Below the pieces are notes generated by a model, which worked only from the letters and a program-made list of their open reading frames with translations, was not told the origin of the DNA and made no database searches. Shown here one piece after another: positions 1-8,138 of a stretch of 64,000 nucleotides of DNA (position 1 is its first letter; the number at the start of each line of letters is the position of its first letter). The stretch spans positions 496,001 to 560,000 of the forward strand of contig NZ_JBHSIS010000002.1 in NCBI RefSeq assembly GCF_042653545.1, in the 5' to 3' direction. The position numbers and the translations under genes were made by a program. This DNA comes from Actinophytocola glycyrrhizae. Lineage in GTDB: Bacteria; Actinomycetota; Actinomycetes; Mycobacteriales; Pseudonocardiaceae.

Positions 1-545
1 GGCGCCCACCCCAGGTTCACGCTGAAGATCCACACCAGCGCGACGGCGAGCAGGAACTCCGGGATCGCCGCGAGCACCACGCTCGTCGAGGTGAAGCCGA
101 GTTCGAGCGGGCGGCGGCGCCCGCCCCTGGTCAGCACCGCGAACAGCAGGCCAAGCGGCACCGACACCAGCACGGCGAGCGCGAACGCCAGCACCGCCAG
201 CTCGACGGTGGCCGGCAGCCGGTCGCCGAGGATGTCCGACACCGGCAGCCCGGAACTCATGGAGATGCCGAGGTCGCCGGTGAACAGGCCGCGCAGGTAG
301 TCCACGTACTGCTGCCACAGCGGCTGGTCCAGCCCGAGTGCCGCCCGCCGCGCCTCGACCAGCTCCCGGGTGGCGGTCGGGCCGAGCGCGGCGCGCACCG
401 GGTCGCCGGGGATCAGGTGGATCATGCCGAACGCGGCGGTCACCAGCACCCACACCGAGACCAGCAGCCTGCCGAACCGGCGGAGCGCGAACCGGGCCCA
501 CGAGTGCTCGAACGAGGTCGCCGTGGTGTCGGTGGCCGCCATCAT
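1..545 (-). CDS. ABC transporter permease, DppB/OppB type (3' end outside window)
   Basis: Membrane-spanning subunit of a peptide/nickel-type ABC importer. The visible 181 residues start MMAATDTTATSF. They show a first membrane helix (LLVSVWVLVTAAF), then the family's periplasmic segment with IPGDPVR and the LGLDQPLWQQYVDYLRG stretch, then further hydrophobic segments. This order is typical of the first permease of dpp/opp operons. The ATG at 545-543 overlaps the TGA of the upstream binding-protein gene (ATGA), so the two are translationally coupled. The gene runs off the left edge, and the second permease and ATPases would be expected beyond it. The substrate cannot be told from the sequence. 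Confidence 0.93.
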   Translation of the reverse strand, partial: MMAATDTTATSFEHSWARFALRRFGRLLVSVWVLVTAAFGMIHLIPGDPVRAALGPTATRELVEARRAALGLDQPLWQQYVDYLRGLFTGDLGISMSSGLPVSDILGDRLPATVELAVLAFALAVLVSVPLGLLFAVLTRGGRRRPLELGFTSTSVVLAAIPEFLLAVALVWIFSVNLGWA

Positions 546-2086
546 CAGCCGACCATGCGGATCGACGTCGGCGAGATGCTGCCCTGGGTGAGCTCGAACT
601 CGGCGCCCTTGCCGAACGCCGGCCTGCTGGCGTTCGCGAACGGCACCACGTCGACCCGCTCGTACAGCGCCTTCTCGGCGTCGGCCCACGCGGCGCAACC
701 CTGCGTGCCCGCGACCTCCGACGCCTCTGCGACCTTCGCGGTGTAGCCGGGGTTGTCGATGCCGGAGAAGTTCGTTCCATCCGGCGCTGCCGGGCCGGAC
801 AGGAACGGCACGGCCTGGCTGGGCAACGACACGTTGAGCGGCACGAACGCCGCGTCCCACGCCAGCTGGCCACCGATGAGCTGCCCGGTCTCGGCGTCGG
901 TGCCGCCCTTCAGCGTGACCTCGACACCCAGTTCGCTCCACACGTTCTGCAGCAGTTCCGCGCCGGCCTGCATGGTCGGGCCGATCGTCGTCGGGTAGAA
1001 CAGCGTGATCTTCGGTTTCGCGGCGGAGAGGACCTGCTTCGCCGCGTCGGCGTCGTGCGCGGGCAGCGCGTCGCCCGCGATGTCGCCGTCGCACGGCCCC
1101 CAGCCCGGCGGCACCAGCCCGGTCGCCCGCCTGCCGTTGCCGCTGGTGATGACCTGGGTCAGCTCATCGAGGTCGACGGCCTGCACGAGTGCCCTGCGGA
1201 GGTCCTCGTCCGCGCCGGGCAGTCCGGGTTTCTGGTTGAACCACAGCTCGCCCACGACCGCGAGCACGTCGCGCTGGAACAGCCGCTGCGACCGCAGCCG
1301 CTGCTGGTCGGGCCCGACGAACTGGGCCGCGTTCGCGCCGCCGGAGATCAGCAGGTTCGCGGTGGTGGTCTCGTTCGCCACGATCTTGATCACGACGGTG
1401 TCCGGCAGGCCCCGCTGCTCCGGGTCCCAGTCCCCCGGACCCCACGTGTAGTCGTCGCGCCGGGTCAGCGTGTAGTGGTCGCCGCCGACTGCCTCGGTCA
1501 CGGTGAACATGCCGGTGCCGTCCGCGTCCTGTTTGAGCAGCGACCGGTCCGCCATCCCCGCGGCGCACACGATGTGCAGGCCGCCGACGTTGCGGTCGAG
1601 GAACGCGTCCGGCGCGGGCGCGGTGACGGTGACCGTCCGGGCCGCGTCGTCGGCGGTGGCCGTGGCACCCGCCGGGACGAACACACCGAGCCGGGACGAC
1701 GCGTTCTTCGGGTCGCCCACGAAGTTGATGTTCGCCGCGACCTGGGTCGCGGTCAGGGGCGTGCCGTCGGCGCAGGTCACGCCGTCGCGGAGGGTGAAGG
1801 TCGCCTCGGTGGTGGTCGCCTCCCACTTCTCGGCGAGCCCGGCGACCATGTCCCCCTTCTCGTCGATGTCGACGAGCGAGTCGTAGAGGAACCGGTCGAC
1901 CTGCATGGCCGAGGACAGCGAGGTGAAGTGCGGGTCGAGGTTGCCGGGGTCGGTGCCGAGCACCATCGTGAACGTGGCGCCGTCGACGAGTGCCCGGCCG
2001 GACGAGGACCCGCCCGCGCCGCCGCCGCAGGCGACGAGGGACACGGCGAGCAGGCCGGCGGTGCCGATCGTCGGGATGGTCTTCAT
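545..2086 (-). CDS. ABC transporter substrate-binding lipoprotein, family 5 (SBP_bac_5)
   Basis: Extracellular solute receptor of the peptide-type importer, 513 residues. The N-terminus is a lipoprotein signal with a lipobox ending LVAC (Cys20), followed by a Gly/Ser linker. The mature part starts with the family-5 pattern GTDPGNLDPHFTSLSSA and contains the WEATTTEATFTLRDGVTCADGTPL region typical of DppA/OppA-like receptors. The ATG at 2086 is chosen because GGAGG lies 6-7 bases upstream and the signal peptide begins there; longer in-frame extensions have neither. It is cotranscribed with the permease that overlaps its stop codon. The ligand could be an oligopeptide, a nickel chelate or a sugar; the sequence does not say which. 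Confidence 0.93.
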   Translation of the reverse strand: MKTIPTIGTAGLLAVSLVACGGGAGGSSSGRALVDGATFTMVLGTDPGNLDPHFTSLSSAMQVDRFLYDSLVDIDEKGDMVAGLAEKWEATTTEATFTLRDGVTCADGTPLTATQVAANINFVGDPKNASSRLGVFVPAGATATADDAARTVTVTAPAPDAFLDRNVGGLHIVCAAGMADRSLLKQDADGTGMFTVTEAVGGDHYTLTRRDDYTWGPGDWDPEQRGLPDTVVIKIVANETTTANLLISGGANAAQFVGPDQQRLRSQRLFQRDVLAVVGELWFNQKPGLPGADEDLRRALVQAVDLDELTQVITSGNGRRATGLVPPGWGPCDGDIAGDALPAHDADAAKQVLSAAKPKITLFYPTTIGPTMQAGAELLQNVWSELGVEVTLKGGTDAETGQLIGGQLAWDAAFVPLNVSLPSQAVPFLSGPAAPDGTNFSGIDNPGYTAKVAEASEVAGTQGCAAWADAEKALYERVDVVPFANASRPAFGKGAEFELTQGSISPTSIRMVG

Positions 2087-2396
2087 CGTGCCTCCAAGAC
2101 GGTGTCCCCTTGGAGGCGCAGCCTGCCCGCCGTGATCACGCGTGTCTTTGTGCGGGACGACCACGTACCGGCCGTCCGCTCGTCCATTTCTCCAACACGC
2201 CGCACCGGTGACTGTCCCAGTCGGCCGAACGGTAGTTGACCGGTTTGCAGTCTTGTGGCCGGCACCTCTCACCAGGTGGAATCAACACTGAAGATCGCTT
2301 CGGTCACCGCAGGTGACCGAAGCGCGGTCTTCGCCTTTCTCGACACCCTGCTGTCCGTACGCACCGTGCGCGCGGACTGTCGAAAGGAACCCTGCT
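2087..2396. other. divergent promoter region
   Basis: About 310 bases between the divergently transcribed binding-protein gene and the serine protease gene. No open frame with a ribosome binding site was seen. It must hold both promoters. The only clear structure is the hairpin at 2290-2332, listed separately. Confidence 0.6.
2290..2332 (+). promoter_or_regulatory. strong hairpin upstream of the protease gene
   Basis: A perfect 13-bp stem (CGCTTCGGTCACC at 2296-2308, complement at 2312-2324) with a 3-base loop is extended by GAAGA/TCTTC outer arms and followed by GCCTTTCT. It looks like an intrinsic terminator, but no gene ends upstream on the + strand. It could be an attenuator, an RNA-stabilising leader or a large operator for the gene at 2397. 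The structure is seen directly; the role is inferred. Confidence 0.5.
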
Positions 2397-3560
2397 GTGA
2401 GTAGATCCTTGTCCTTCCTGCGGAGAGCCGCGTTGCTGACCGTGGGTGTGGCCGCGGCGCTCGGCGCGGCGGCCGGACAGTCGGTGGCGGCGCCGCCGGC
2501 GAACAACGACGACGTGCAGCCCCAGGTGGTCGGCGGAACCCGCGCCGCCCAGGGCGAGTTCCCGTTCATGGTGCGCCTGTCGATGGGTTGCGGCGGCGCG
2601 CTCTACAAGACCGACGTCGTGCTGACCGCCGCGCACTGCGTCGGCGCGACCGGCCCGAACACCGGCATCGGCGTCACCGCGGGTTCGGTGGACCTGCAGG
2701 ACTCGAACCGCATCACCCGCCAGTCCACCTACGTCTACCGCGCCCCCAACTACAACAACCCGGCCGCCGACTGGGCACTGATCAAGCTGAACGCGCCGAT
2801 CACCAACCAGGCGCTGCTGCCGATCGCCACCTCCACCGCCTACGACAGCGGCACGTTCACCGTGGCGGGCTGGGGCGCGGCGACCGAGGGCGGCGGCCAG
2901 CAGCGGTACCTGCTGAAGGCGCAGGTGCCGTTCATCTCCGACACCCAGTGCCGGCAGGCGTACAGCGAACTGGTGCCGAACGAGGAGATCTGCGCCGGCA
3001 ACTGGTCCTCCGGCGGCGTCGACACCTGCCAGGGTGACTCCGGTGGCCCGATGTTCCGCCGCGACAACAACAACGCCTGGGTCCAGGTCGGCATCGTCAG
3101 CTGGGGCTATGGCTGTGCCCGCCCGCAGAACCCGGGCGTGTACGCGCAGGTGAGCACGTTCGCGTCGGCCATCGCCTCGGCCGCGGCGAACCTGCCGGGC
3201 GGCACCGACCCGCAGCCGGGCCGCACCTTCGAGAACCAGAACAACTACAACATCCCGGACCGGGGCACCGTCTCCAGCCCGGTCGCGGTCTCGGGTGCCA
3301 CCGGTGCGGCGTCGGCGAACGCCGCCATCGAGGTGAACATCGTCCACACCTACCGGGGTGACCTGGTGGTCGACCTGGTCGCCCCGGACGGGTCGGTGTA
3401 CAACCTGCTGAACCGCTCCGGCGGCAGCGCGGACAACGTGAACCAGACGTTCACGAAGAACCTGTCGAGCGAGACCGCCAACGGCACGTGGAACCTCCGC
3501 GTCCGCGACGCGGCCGCCGCCGACACCGGCTACATCAACGGGTGGAAGATCACCCTGTAA
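2397..3560 (+). CDS. secreted trypsin-like serine protease (S1A) with C-terminal P/Homo B domain
   Basis: Exported endoprotease of 387 residues. A signal peptide (to about residue 32) and a short propeptide precede the mature start VVGG (residues 44-47). The catalytic triad is His80 (TAAHC), Asp125 (DWALIKL) and Ser215 (GDSGGP). Asp209, six residues before the serine, fills the S1 pocket position that gives trypsin-like Lys/Arg preference. Residues about 270-387 form a proprotein-convertase P domain, with HTYRGDLVVDLVAPDG and the ending GYINGWKITL. The GTG at 2397 is preferred over upstream in-frame starts because AAAGGA lies just upstream and the signal peptide starts there. The gene is monocistronic, with a bidirectional terminator after it. 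Confidence 0.93.
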   Translation: MSRSLSFLRRAALLTVGVAAALGAAAGQSVAAPPANNDDVQPQVVGGTRAAQGEFPFMVRLSMGCGGALYKTDVVLTAAHCVGATGPNTGIGVTAGSVDLQDSNRITRQSTYVYRAPNYNNPAADWALIKLNAPITNQALLPIATSTAYDSGTFTVAGWGAATEGGGQQRYLLKAQVPFISDTQCRQAYSELVPNEEICAGNWSSGGVDTCQGDSGGPMFRRDNNNAWVQVGIVSWGYGCARPQNPGVYAQVSTFASAIASAAANLPGGTDPQPGRTFENQNNYNIPDRGTVSSPVAVSGATGAASANAAIEVNIVHTYRGDLVVDLVAPDGSVYNLLNRSGGSADNVNQTFTKNLSSETANGTWNLRVRDAAAADTGYINGWKITL

Positions 3561-3569
3561 CCGCGGCAC

Positions 3570-3625
3570 TGCCCTGAAGGACGCTTTCCGGACACTCAGG
3601 CGTCCCGAAAGCGTCTTTCAGGGCA
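3570..3625. terminator. bidirectional terminator hairpin, repeat-family member
   Basis: Inverted repeat: 19-base arms at 3570-3588 and 3607-3625 (TGCCCTGAAGGACGCTTTC against its complement, one mismatch) with an 18-base loop. It lies between the convergent protease and kinase genes and covers the kinase stop codon at 3618-3620. A closely related hairpin is at 11261-11317. Confidence 0.75.
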
Positions 3626-5057
3626 CCTCGGGTGCGCCGGTGCGCAGTGGGAGGCGCACCTGGAAGTGGGTGTCTCCCGGTTCGGACACCACTCGCAGGT
3701 CGCCGCCATGCCGGTTGACCACCACCCGCCAGGAGACGTCCAGGCCCAAGCCGGTGCCCTGGCCCACGCCCTTGGTGGTGAAGAACGGTTCGAAGACGCG
3801 GCGTTTCAGCTCCGGTGGCACGCCGGGGCCGGTGTCGATGACCTCGACCAGCGCGGTGTCGCCGTCGCGGGCGGTGCGGACGGTGATCGTGCCGGTGCGG
3901 TCGCCGTGGTCGTGTACCGCGGCGACCGCGTTGTCGAGCAGGTTGGTCCACACCTGGTTCAGTTCCGCGGCGTAGGCGGGCACGTGCGGGAGCGCCTTGT
4001 CGTAGTCCTTCACGATCCGCACACCCTCCGGGATCTTGCCGCTCAGCATCACGAGCGTCGCGTCGATGCCCTCGTGGAGATCGATCTCCTGGTGCGGGGT
4101 GCGGTCGAGCTGCGAGTACTGCTTCGCGGCGCCGACGAGCGCGGAGATGCGTTTCGTGCTCTCCTTCACCTCGATCAGCAGGTTCTCCGTCTCGACCGTG
4201 TACGACAGCCACCGCAGCGCCGGGGACAGGAACCCCGGGTCGACGACGTTGGCCAGCTCGTCGAGGTCGGCGGTGGTGATGCCGGCCGCGACGAACACCG
4301 GCGCCAGGTCCCAGCCGCCGGCGACCTCGTGGTCGTCGAACCAGTCGCCGAGCTCGTCCTCGAGGTCCGCGACCTGGATGGGGGTCAGCTCGGGCGCTGC
4401 CGCCATCCTCGCGATGAACTTCTCCTGGATCTTGGTCAGCCGGTGCAGCTGGAGGCCGTCGAAGTGGCCGTCGGCGAGCAGGCCCAGCTTGTGCCGCATC
4501 CCGGCGAACCGTTCCCGCAGCGTCTCGCTCGCACGCACCGCGGCCGCCGCCGGGTTGTTCAGCTCGTGGGTGAGGCCCGCGGTCAGCTTGCCGAGCGCGA
4601 GCAGCCGTTCGCGCTGGCCGACCAGCTCGTCGGCGTTGCGAATGCCGACGAACATGCCCTGCAGCAGGTGCACGGCCATCGGGAACCACTGCCGGAACTT
4701 CGCCGCGAAGTCCACCGCGGGCAGCGCGAGGAACTCGGCATCGGTGACCGCGCGGACCGTCGCGCCGTACTCCTGGTCCACCTGGTCGCCGAGGTAGAAC
4801 TGCGTGGCGCCCGAGTAGACACCCGGCTGGTCGCTGCGGGTGACCTCGACCTCGTCGCCACGCACCGTCCGCACCATGGACAGCGTCCCGGACAGCAGGA
4901 CGTAGAAGCACTCGGCCGGTTCGCCCTCCACCGACACCACCTCGCCCTTGCGGTACGAGACGACGTCGCTGTTGGCCGCCACCCACGCGAGCTGCTCGTC
5001 GGTCAGGTCCGCGAACAGGAACAGCTCGCGGAGCCTGGCCGGTTCGATGCTCGTCAT
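3618..5057 (-). CDS. sensor histidine kinase with N-terminal cyclic-nucleotide-binding-type domain
   Basis: Cytoplasmic sensor kinase of 479 residues with no membrane segment. Residues about 10-130 form a CAP/cNMP-type beta-roll (KGEVVSVEGEPAECFYVLLSGTL). A HisKA-type helix pair follows with the phospho-acceptor His164 (GLTHELNNPA). The C-terminus is a HATPase domain with an N box (NLLDNAVAA), G1 (DTGPGVPPE) and G2 (GQGTGLGL). The beta-roll may sense a cyclic nucleotide or another small ligand; I cannot confirm the arginine that would bind phosphate. The ATG at 5057 has GGAGG upstream, inside the end of the preceding gene, whose stop lies 7 bases away. Its partner is almost certainly that preceding receiver-domain protein. 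Confidence 0.9.
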   Translation of the reverse strand: MTSIEPARLRELFLFADLTDEQLAWVAANSDVVSYRKGEVVSVEGEPAECFYVLLSGTLSMVRTVRGDEVEVTRSDQPGVYSGATQFYLGDQVDQEYGATVRAVTDAEFLALPAVDFAAKFRQWFPMAVHLLQGMFVGIRNADELVGQRERLLALGKLTAGLTHELNNPAAAAVRASETLRERFAGMRHKLGLLADGHFDGLQLHRLTKIQEKFIARMAAAPELTPIQVADLEDELGDWFDDHEVAGGWDLAPVFVAAGITTADLDELANVVDPGFLSPALRWLSYTVETENLLIEVKESTKRISALVGAAKQYSQLDRTPHQEIDLHEGIDATLVMLSGKIPEGVRIVKDYDKALPHVPAYAAELNQVWTNLLDNAVAAVHDHGDRTGTITVRTARDGDTALVEVIDTGPGVPPELKRRVFEPFFTTKGVGQGTGLGLDVSWRVVVNRHGGDLRVVSEPGDTHFQVRLPLRTGAPEVP

Positions 5058-5064
5058 CGCGTTG

Positions 5065-6732
5065 TCACTGTTCCTCCAGGTACCGGTGCACCAGCGTCAC
5101 CGCCATCGCGCCCTCGCCGACAGCCGAGGCGACCCGCTTCACCGACTGCGCCCGCACGTCCCCGGCCACGAACACGCCCGGCACGCTCGACTCCAGGTAG
5201 AACGGGTCCCGGTCCAGTGTCCATCCGGACGGTCGCCGCCCGTCGGTCAGCAGGTCCGGCCCGGTCCACACGAACCCGCGCTCGTCGCGCCGCACCACGC
5301 CGTCGAGCCAGTCCGTCCGGGGCAGCGCGCCGATGAAGACGAACAGGTGGCCGGTGTCCACGAACTCGGTCGTGCCGTCGGCGTGGTCCAGCCGGATCGA
5401 CTCCAGGTGGTCGTCGCCGCACGCCTGCCCGACCGTCGTGCGCGTCCGGACGTGCACGTTGGCGATGGCCTCCAGCTGCTGGATCAGGTAGTGCGACATC
5501 GAGGTGTGCAGCGACTCGCCCCGCACCACCAGCGTCACCGACCGCGCGTGCTTCGAGAAGAACACCGCCGCCTGGCCCGCGGAGTTGGCACCGCCGACGA
5601 TGTAGACGTCGGTGCCAGCGCACTCGGGTGCCTCGGTGTTGGCCGAGCCGTAGTACACGCCCCGCCCGGTCAGCTCGTGGCAGCCGGGCGCGGCGAGGCT
5701 CCGGTAGGAGACGCCGGTCGCGAGGATCACCGCGTGGGCTGCGATCCTGCTGCCGTCCCCGAACCGGACCACCCGCGCGGAGCCGTGCACCTCCAGTGCG
5801 ACGACGTCCCGCGCGGTCAGCATCTCCGCACCGAACTTCACCGCCTGCCGCCGCGCCCGGTCGGTGAGCTGCGCGCCGGACACGCCGTCCGGGAAGCCGA
5901 GGTAGTTCTCGATCCTGCTGCTCTGCCCGGCCTGCCCGCCCGCGGCCTGCCGTTCGACGAGCACCGTGCGCAGCCCCTCGGACGCGCCGTACACGGCGGA
6001 GCCGAGGCCCGCGGGGCCACCACCGACCACGATCAGGTCGTAGAAGTCGGTGGCCGGGTCGACCGTCAGCCCGACGGCGGCCGCGATCTCGGCGTCCGAG
6101 GGCGCGAGCAGCGGCCTGCCATCCGTGGTGATCACCACGGGGATCTCGGCCGGGTCGGCGGCCGCCGCGTCGAGCAGCCTGCGCCCCTCCGGCTCGTCGA
6201 TGCTGTAGTACCGGTACGGCACCGCGTTGCGGGCGAGGAAGTCCCGCGCGGCGAACGTGGGCGCCGACCAGCGGTGCCCCACGATCTTGATCTCGTCGAC
6301 CGCGGTCTCCCCGGCCGCGCGCCACGTCTCGATCAGCGCGTCGACGACCGGGTACAGCTTCTCCTCCGGCGGATCCCACGGCTTGAGCAGGTAGTGGTCG
6401 ACGTCGACCAGGTTGATCGCCTGGATCGCCGCGTCGGTGTCGGCGTACGCGGTGAGCAGCGCGCGGCGGGCACGCGGGAACAGGTCCATGGCCTGTTCGA
6501 GGAACTCGATGCCGTTCATCTCGGGCATGCGGTAGTCGGCGAGCATGGCGGCCACCTGCTCACCGCGCAGCTTCAGCTCCTTGAGCGCGTCGAGGGCTTC
6601 CTTGCCGGACGAAGCCCGCACCACGCGGTGCCCTTCGCCGTAGCGGCGGCGCAGGTCACGGGCGACCGCCCTGGACACCCCGGGGTCGTCGTCGACGGTC
6701 AGCAGCACCGGTTTGGTCACGGGGCCGTCCAC
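5065..6732 (-). CDS. response-regulator receiver domain fused to thioredoxin-reductase-like FAD oxidoreductase
   Basis: Signal-output flavoprotein of 555 residues. Residues 1-125 are a receiver domain with acidic Asp14-16, phospho-acceptor Asp66 (ADYRMPEMNG), Thr94 and Lys117 (LLKPWD). Residues about 146-215 look like a thioredoxin/glutaredoxin-type fold without any cysteine. Residues about 230-550 are a thioredoxin-reductase module with an FAD site (VGGGPAGLGSA, 236-246) and an NAD(P)H site (VGGANSAGQ, 379-387). Where TrxB has its CxxC disulfide, this protein reads YGSANTEA (361-368), so it cannot pass electrons through that disulfide. The likely electron acceptor is unknown. The start is GTG at 6732, directly after the stop of the zinc-finger gene. 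It forms one operon with the kinase. Confidence 0.9.
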   Translation of the reverse strand: MDGPVTKPVLLTVDDDPGVSRAVARDLRRRYGEGHRVVRASSGKEALDALKELKLRGEQVAAMLADYRMPEMNGIEFLEQAMDLFPRARRALLTAYADTDAAIQAINLVDVDHYLLKPWDPPEEKLYPVVDALIETWRAAGETAVDEIKIVGHRWSAPTFAARDFLARNAVPYRYYSIDEPEGRRLLDAAAADPAEIPVVITTDGRPLLAPSDAEIAAAVGLTVDPATDFYDLIVVGGGPAGLGSAVYGASEGLRTVLVERQAAGGQAGQSSRIENYLGFPDGVSGAQLTDRARRQAVKFGAEMLTARDVVALEVHGSARVVRFGDGSRIAAHAVILATGVSYRSLAAPGCHELTGRGVYYGSANTEAPECAGTDVYIVGGANSAGQAAVFFSKHARSVTLVVRGESLHTSMSHYLIQQLEAIANVHVRTRTTVGQACGDDHLESIRLDHADGTTEFVDTGHLFVFIGALPRTDWLDGVVRRDERGFVWTGPDLLTDGRRPSGWTLDRDPFYLESSVPGVFVAGDVRAQSVKRVASAVGEGAMAVTLVHRYLEEQ

Positions 6733-6990
6733 TCACACAGCCACTTCGTCGACGAAGCACCAGCGCCAGTCCTCGCCCGGCTCGAACGACCGCATGACCG
6801 GGTGCCCGGTCTCCCGGTGGTGCGCGGTCGCGTGCTTGCCCGGTGACGAGTCGCAGCACCCGACGTGCCCGCAGGACAGGCACTCGCGGAGGTGGACCCA
6901 GCGCCCGCCCGCGGCGAGACAGTCGGAACAGCCCTCCGTGGAGGACGGAGTCACGTCGCGGATCCCGGCGACGTGCGTGCATTCAGCCAT
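6733..6990 (-). CDS. UBP-type zinc finger protein
   Basis: Small protein of 85 residues consisting of one UBP (ubiquitin-specific-protease type) zinc finger. Cys and His ligands are spread through CSDC, ECLSCGHVGCCDSS, KHATAHHRETGHP, and the domain ends with EDWRWCFVDE. In eukaryotes this fold binds the free C-terminal glycine of ubiquitin. Bacteria of this kind lack ubiquitin, so the ligand could be another protein C-terminus. The ATG at 6990 is chosen because the conserved MAECTHV start falls there; no good Shine-Dalgarno is seen. It is first in the operon, and its stop abuts the GTG of the flavoprotein gene, which argues for a shared pathway with the kinase. Confidence 0.88.
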   Translation of the reverse strand: MAECTHVAGIRDVTPSSTEGCSDCLAAGGRWVHLRECLSCGHVGCCDSSPGKHATAHHRETGHPVMRSFEPGEDWRWCFVDEVAV

Positions 6991-7079
6991 GCCACCATCT
7001 TGCCTGCCCTGTCCACTTGTGACACGCACGTTACGAACCCTGCTTGCCAACCCGCGCCGACCGGACGTACAGTCCCCGC

Positions 7080-7104
7080 TGTAAACGTTCTCGTAAACGT
7101 TTAC
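7080..7104. promoter_or_regulatory. LacI-family operator upstream of the sugar operon
   Basis: A perfect 12-bp palindrome GTAAACGTTTAC (7093-7104) is preceded by a half copy TGTAAACGTT (7080-7089). This matches the central-CG operators of LacI-family repressors. It sits 39 bases before the LacI gene start, so autoregulation of the whole operon is likely. Confidence 0.8.
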
Positions 7105-7142
7105 AGTCCACATGAGACCTTCCAGTGACGCGAGGGAAACCC

Positions 7143-8138
7143 ATGGCAGAGGCGCGAAAGTCCACGCTCTGGCTGGTCGCCGAGCGGGCAGGCGTCTCCA
7201 TCGCGTCGGTCTCCCGGGTCCTGAACGGGCAGCCCGCGTCGCAGCGGGTGACCGAGCGGGTGCGGGCCGCCGCGGCGGAGCTGGGTTACGTGCCGGACGC
7301 GACCGCGCGCTCGCTCAAGGTCGGCAGGACCGAGCAGATCGCGCTCGCGGTCGCCGACGTCGGCAACCCGGTGTATGTCGGGATGATGCACGAGATCTCC
7401 CGCGTGGTCACCAAGGCCGGGTACCGCCTCGTGCTGTCCTCGACCGGCGCGGACCCCAAGGACCAGATCGACCTGCTGGTCGGGCTCAACCGTGGGTTCG
7501 CAGACGGCCTGATCCTCAGCCCGCTGCGCGCACCGGAGGAACTGGGCACCCAGCTCAGGGCCAGCCGCTTCCCCATCGTGATCATCGGTTCGGTGCCGCC
7601 CGGTGTCGAACTGGACAACGTGCGCGCGGACTCGGTCGCCGGCATGGCGCTCGCGGTCGACCACCTCGCCGGGCAGGGCCGCGAGCGCATCGCGTTCGTC
7701 AACGGCCCGGTCGACACCGTGCCCGGCGCGGCCCGCCGCAACGGCTACCTCACCGCACTGAAGGCCCTTGGCCGCGAGCCCGGCACCCAGGTCACCGCCC
7801 GGGACTTCACCTACCAGGCCGGGCTCAGGGCGGCGAGCACGCTGCTGGAGAAGGACACCCCCGACGCGATCGTGTGCGCCAACGACCTGCTGGCGATCGC
7901 CGCGCTGAACGTGGCCACCCGCCGCGGCCTGCGCGTCCCGGACGACGTCGCGATCGTCGGCATGGACGACACCGACATCGCCGACCTCGCCAACCCGGCC
8001 ATCACGAGCGTGAACCTCGGCGCCACCAAACGTGCCAGGACCGCCGCGAAGCTCCTGCTGCGCCGCCTGGACAAACCCGACGCGCCACTGCGCCAGGTCG
8101 TCATCGAACCCACGCTCACCGTGCGGGACTCGTCATGA
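7143..8138 (+). CDS. LacI-family transcriptional regulator
   Basis: Repressor of 331 residues. The N-terminal helix-turn-helix reads LVAERAGVSIASVSRVLNG, followed by the hinge helix region and a periplasmic-binding-protein-like effector domain with DAIVCANDLLAIAAL and VPDDVAIVGMDDTDIADLANP. The ATG at 7143 has GAGGGA 7-8 bases upstream; an earlier GTG at 7125 has no such site. The stop overlaps the start of the first permease gene (ATGA). It most likely represses its own operon at the palindrome 7093-7104 and is released by the imported sugar or a derivative of it. Confidence 0.93.
   Translation: MAEARKSTLWLVAERAGVSIASVSRVLNGQPASQRVTERVRAAAAELGYVPDATARSLKVGRTEQIALAVADVGNPVYVGMMHEISRVVTKAGYRLVLSSTGADPKDQIDLLVGLNRGFADGLILSPLRAPEELGTQLRASRFPIVIIGSVPPGVELDNVRADSVAGMALAVDHLAGQGRERIAFVNGPVDTVPGAARRNGYLTALKALGREPGTQVTARDFTYQAGLRAASTLLEKDTPDAIVCANDLLAIAALNVATRRGLRVPDDVAIVGMDDTDIADLANPAITSVNLGATKRARTAAKLLLRRLDKPDAPLRQVVIEPTLTVRDSS

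Noticed and set aside
338..2239. 633-codon open frame on the plus strand opposite the binding-protein gene
   Set aside because: High-GC shadow of the minus-strand lipoprotein gene: Arg/His-rich product, no domain, no ribosome site.
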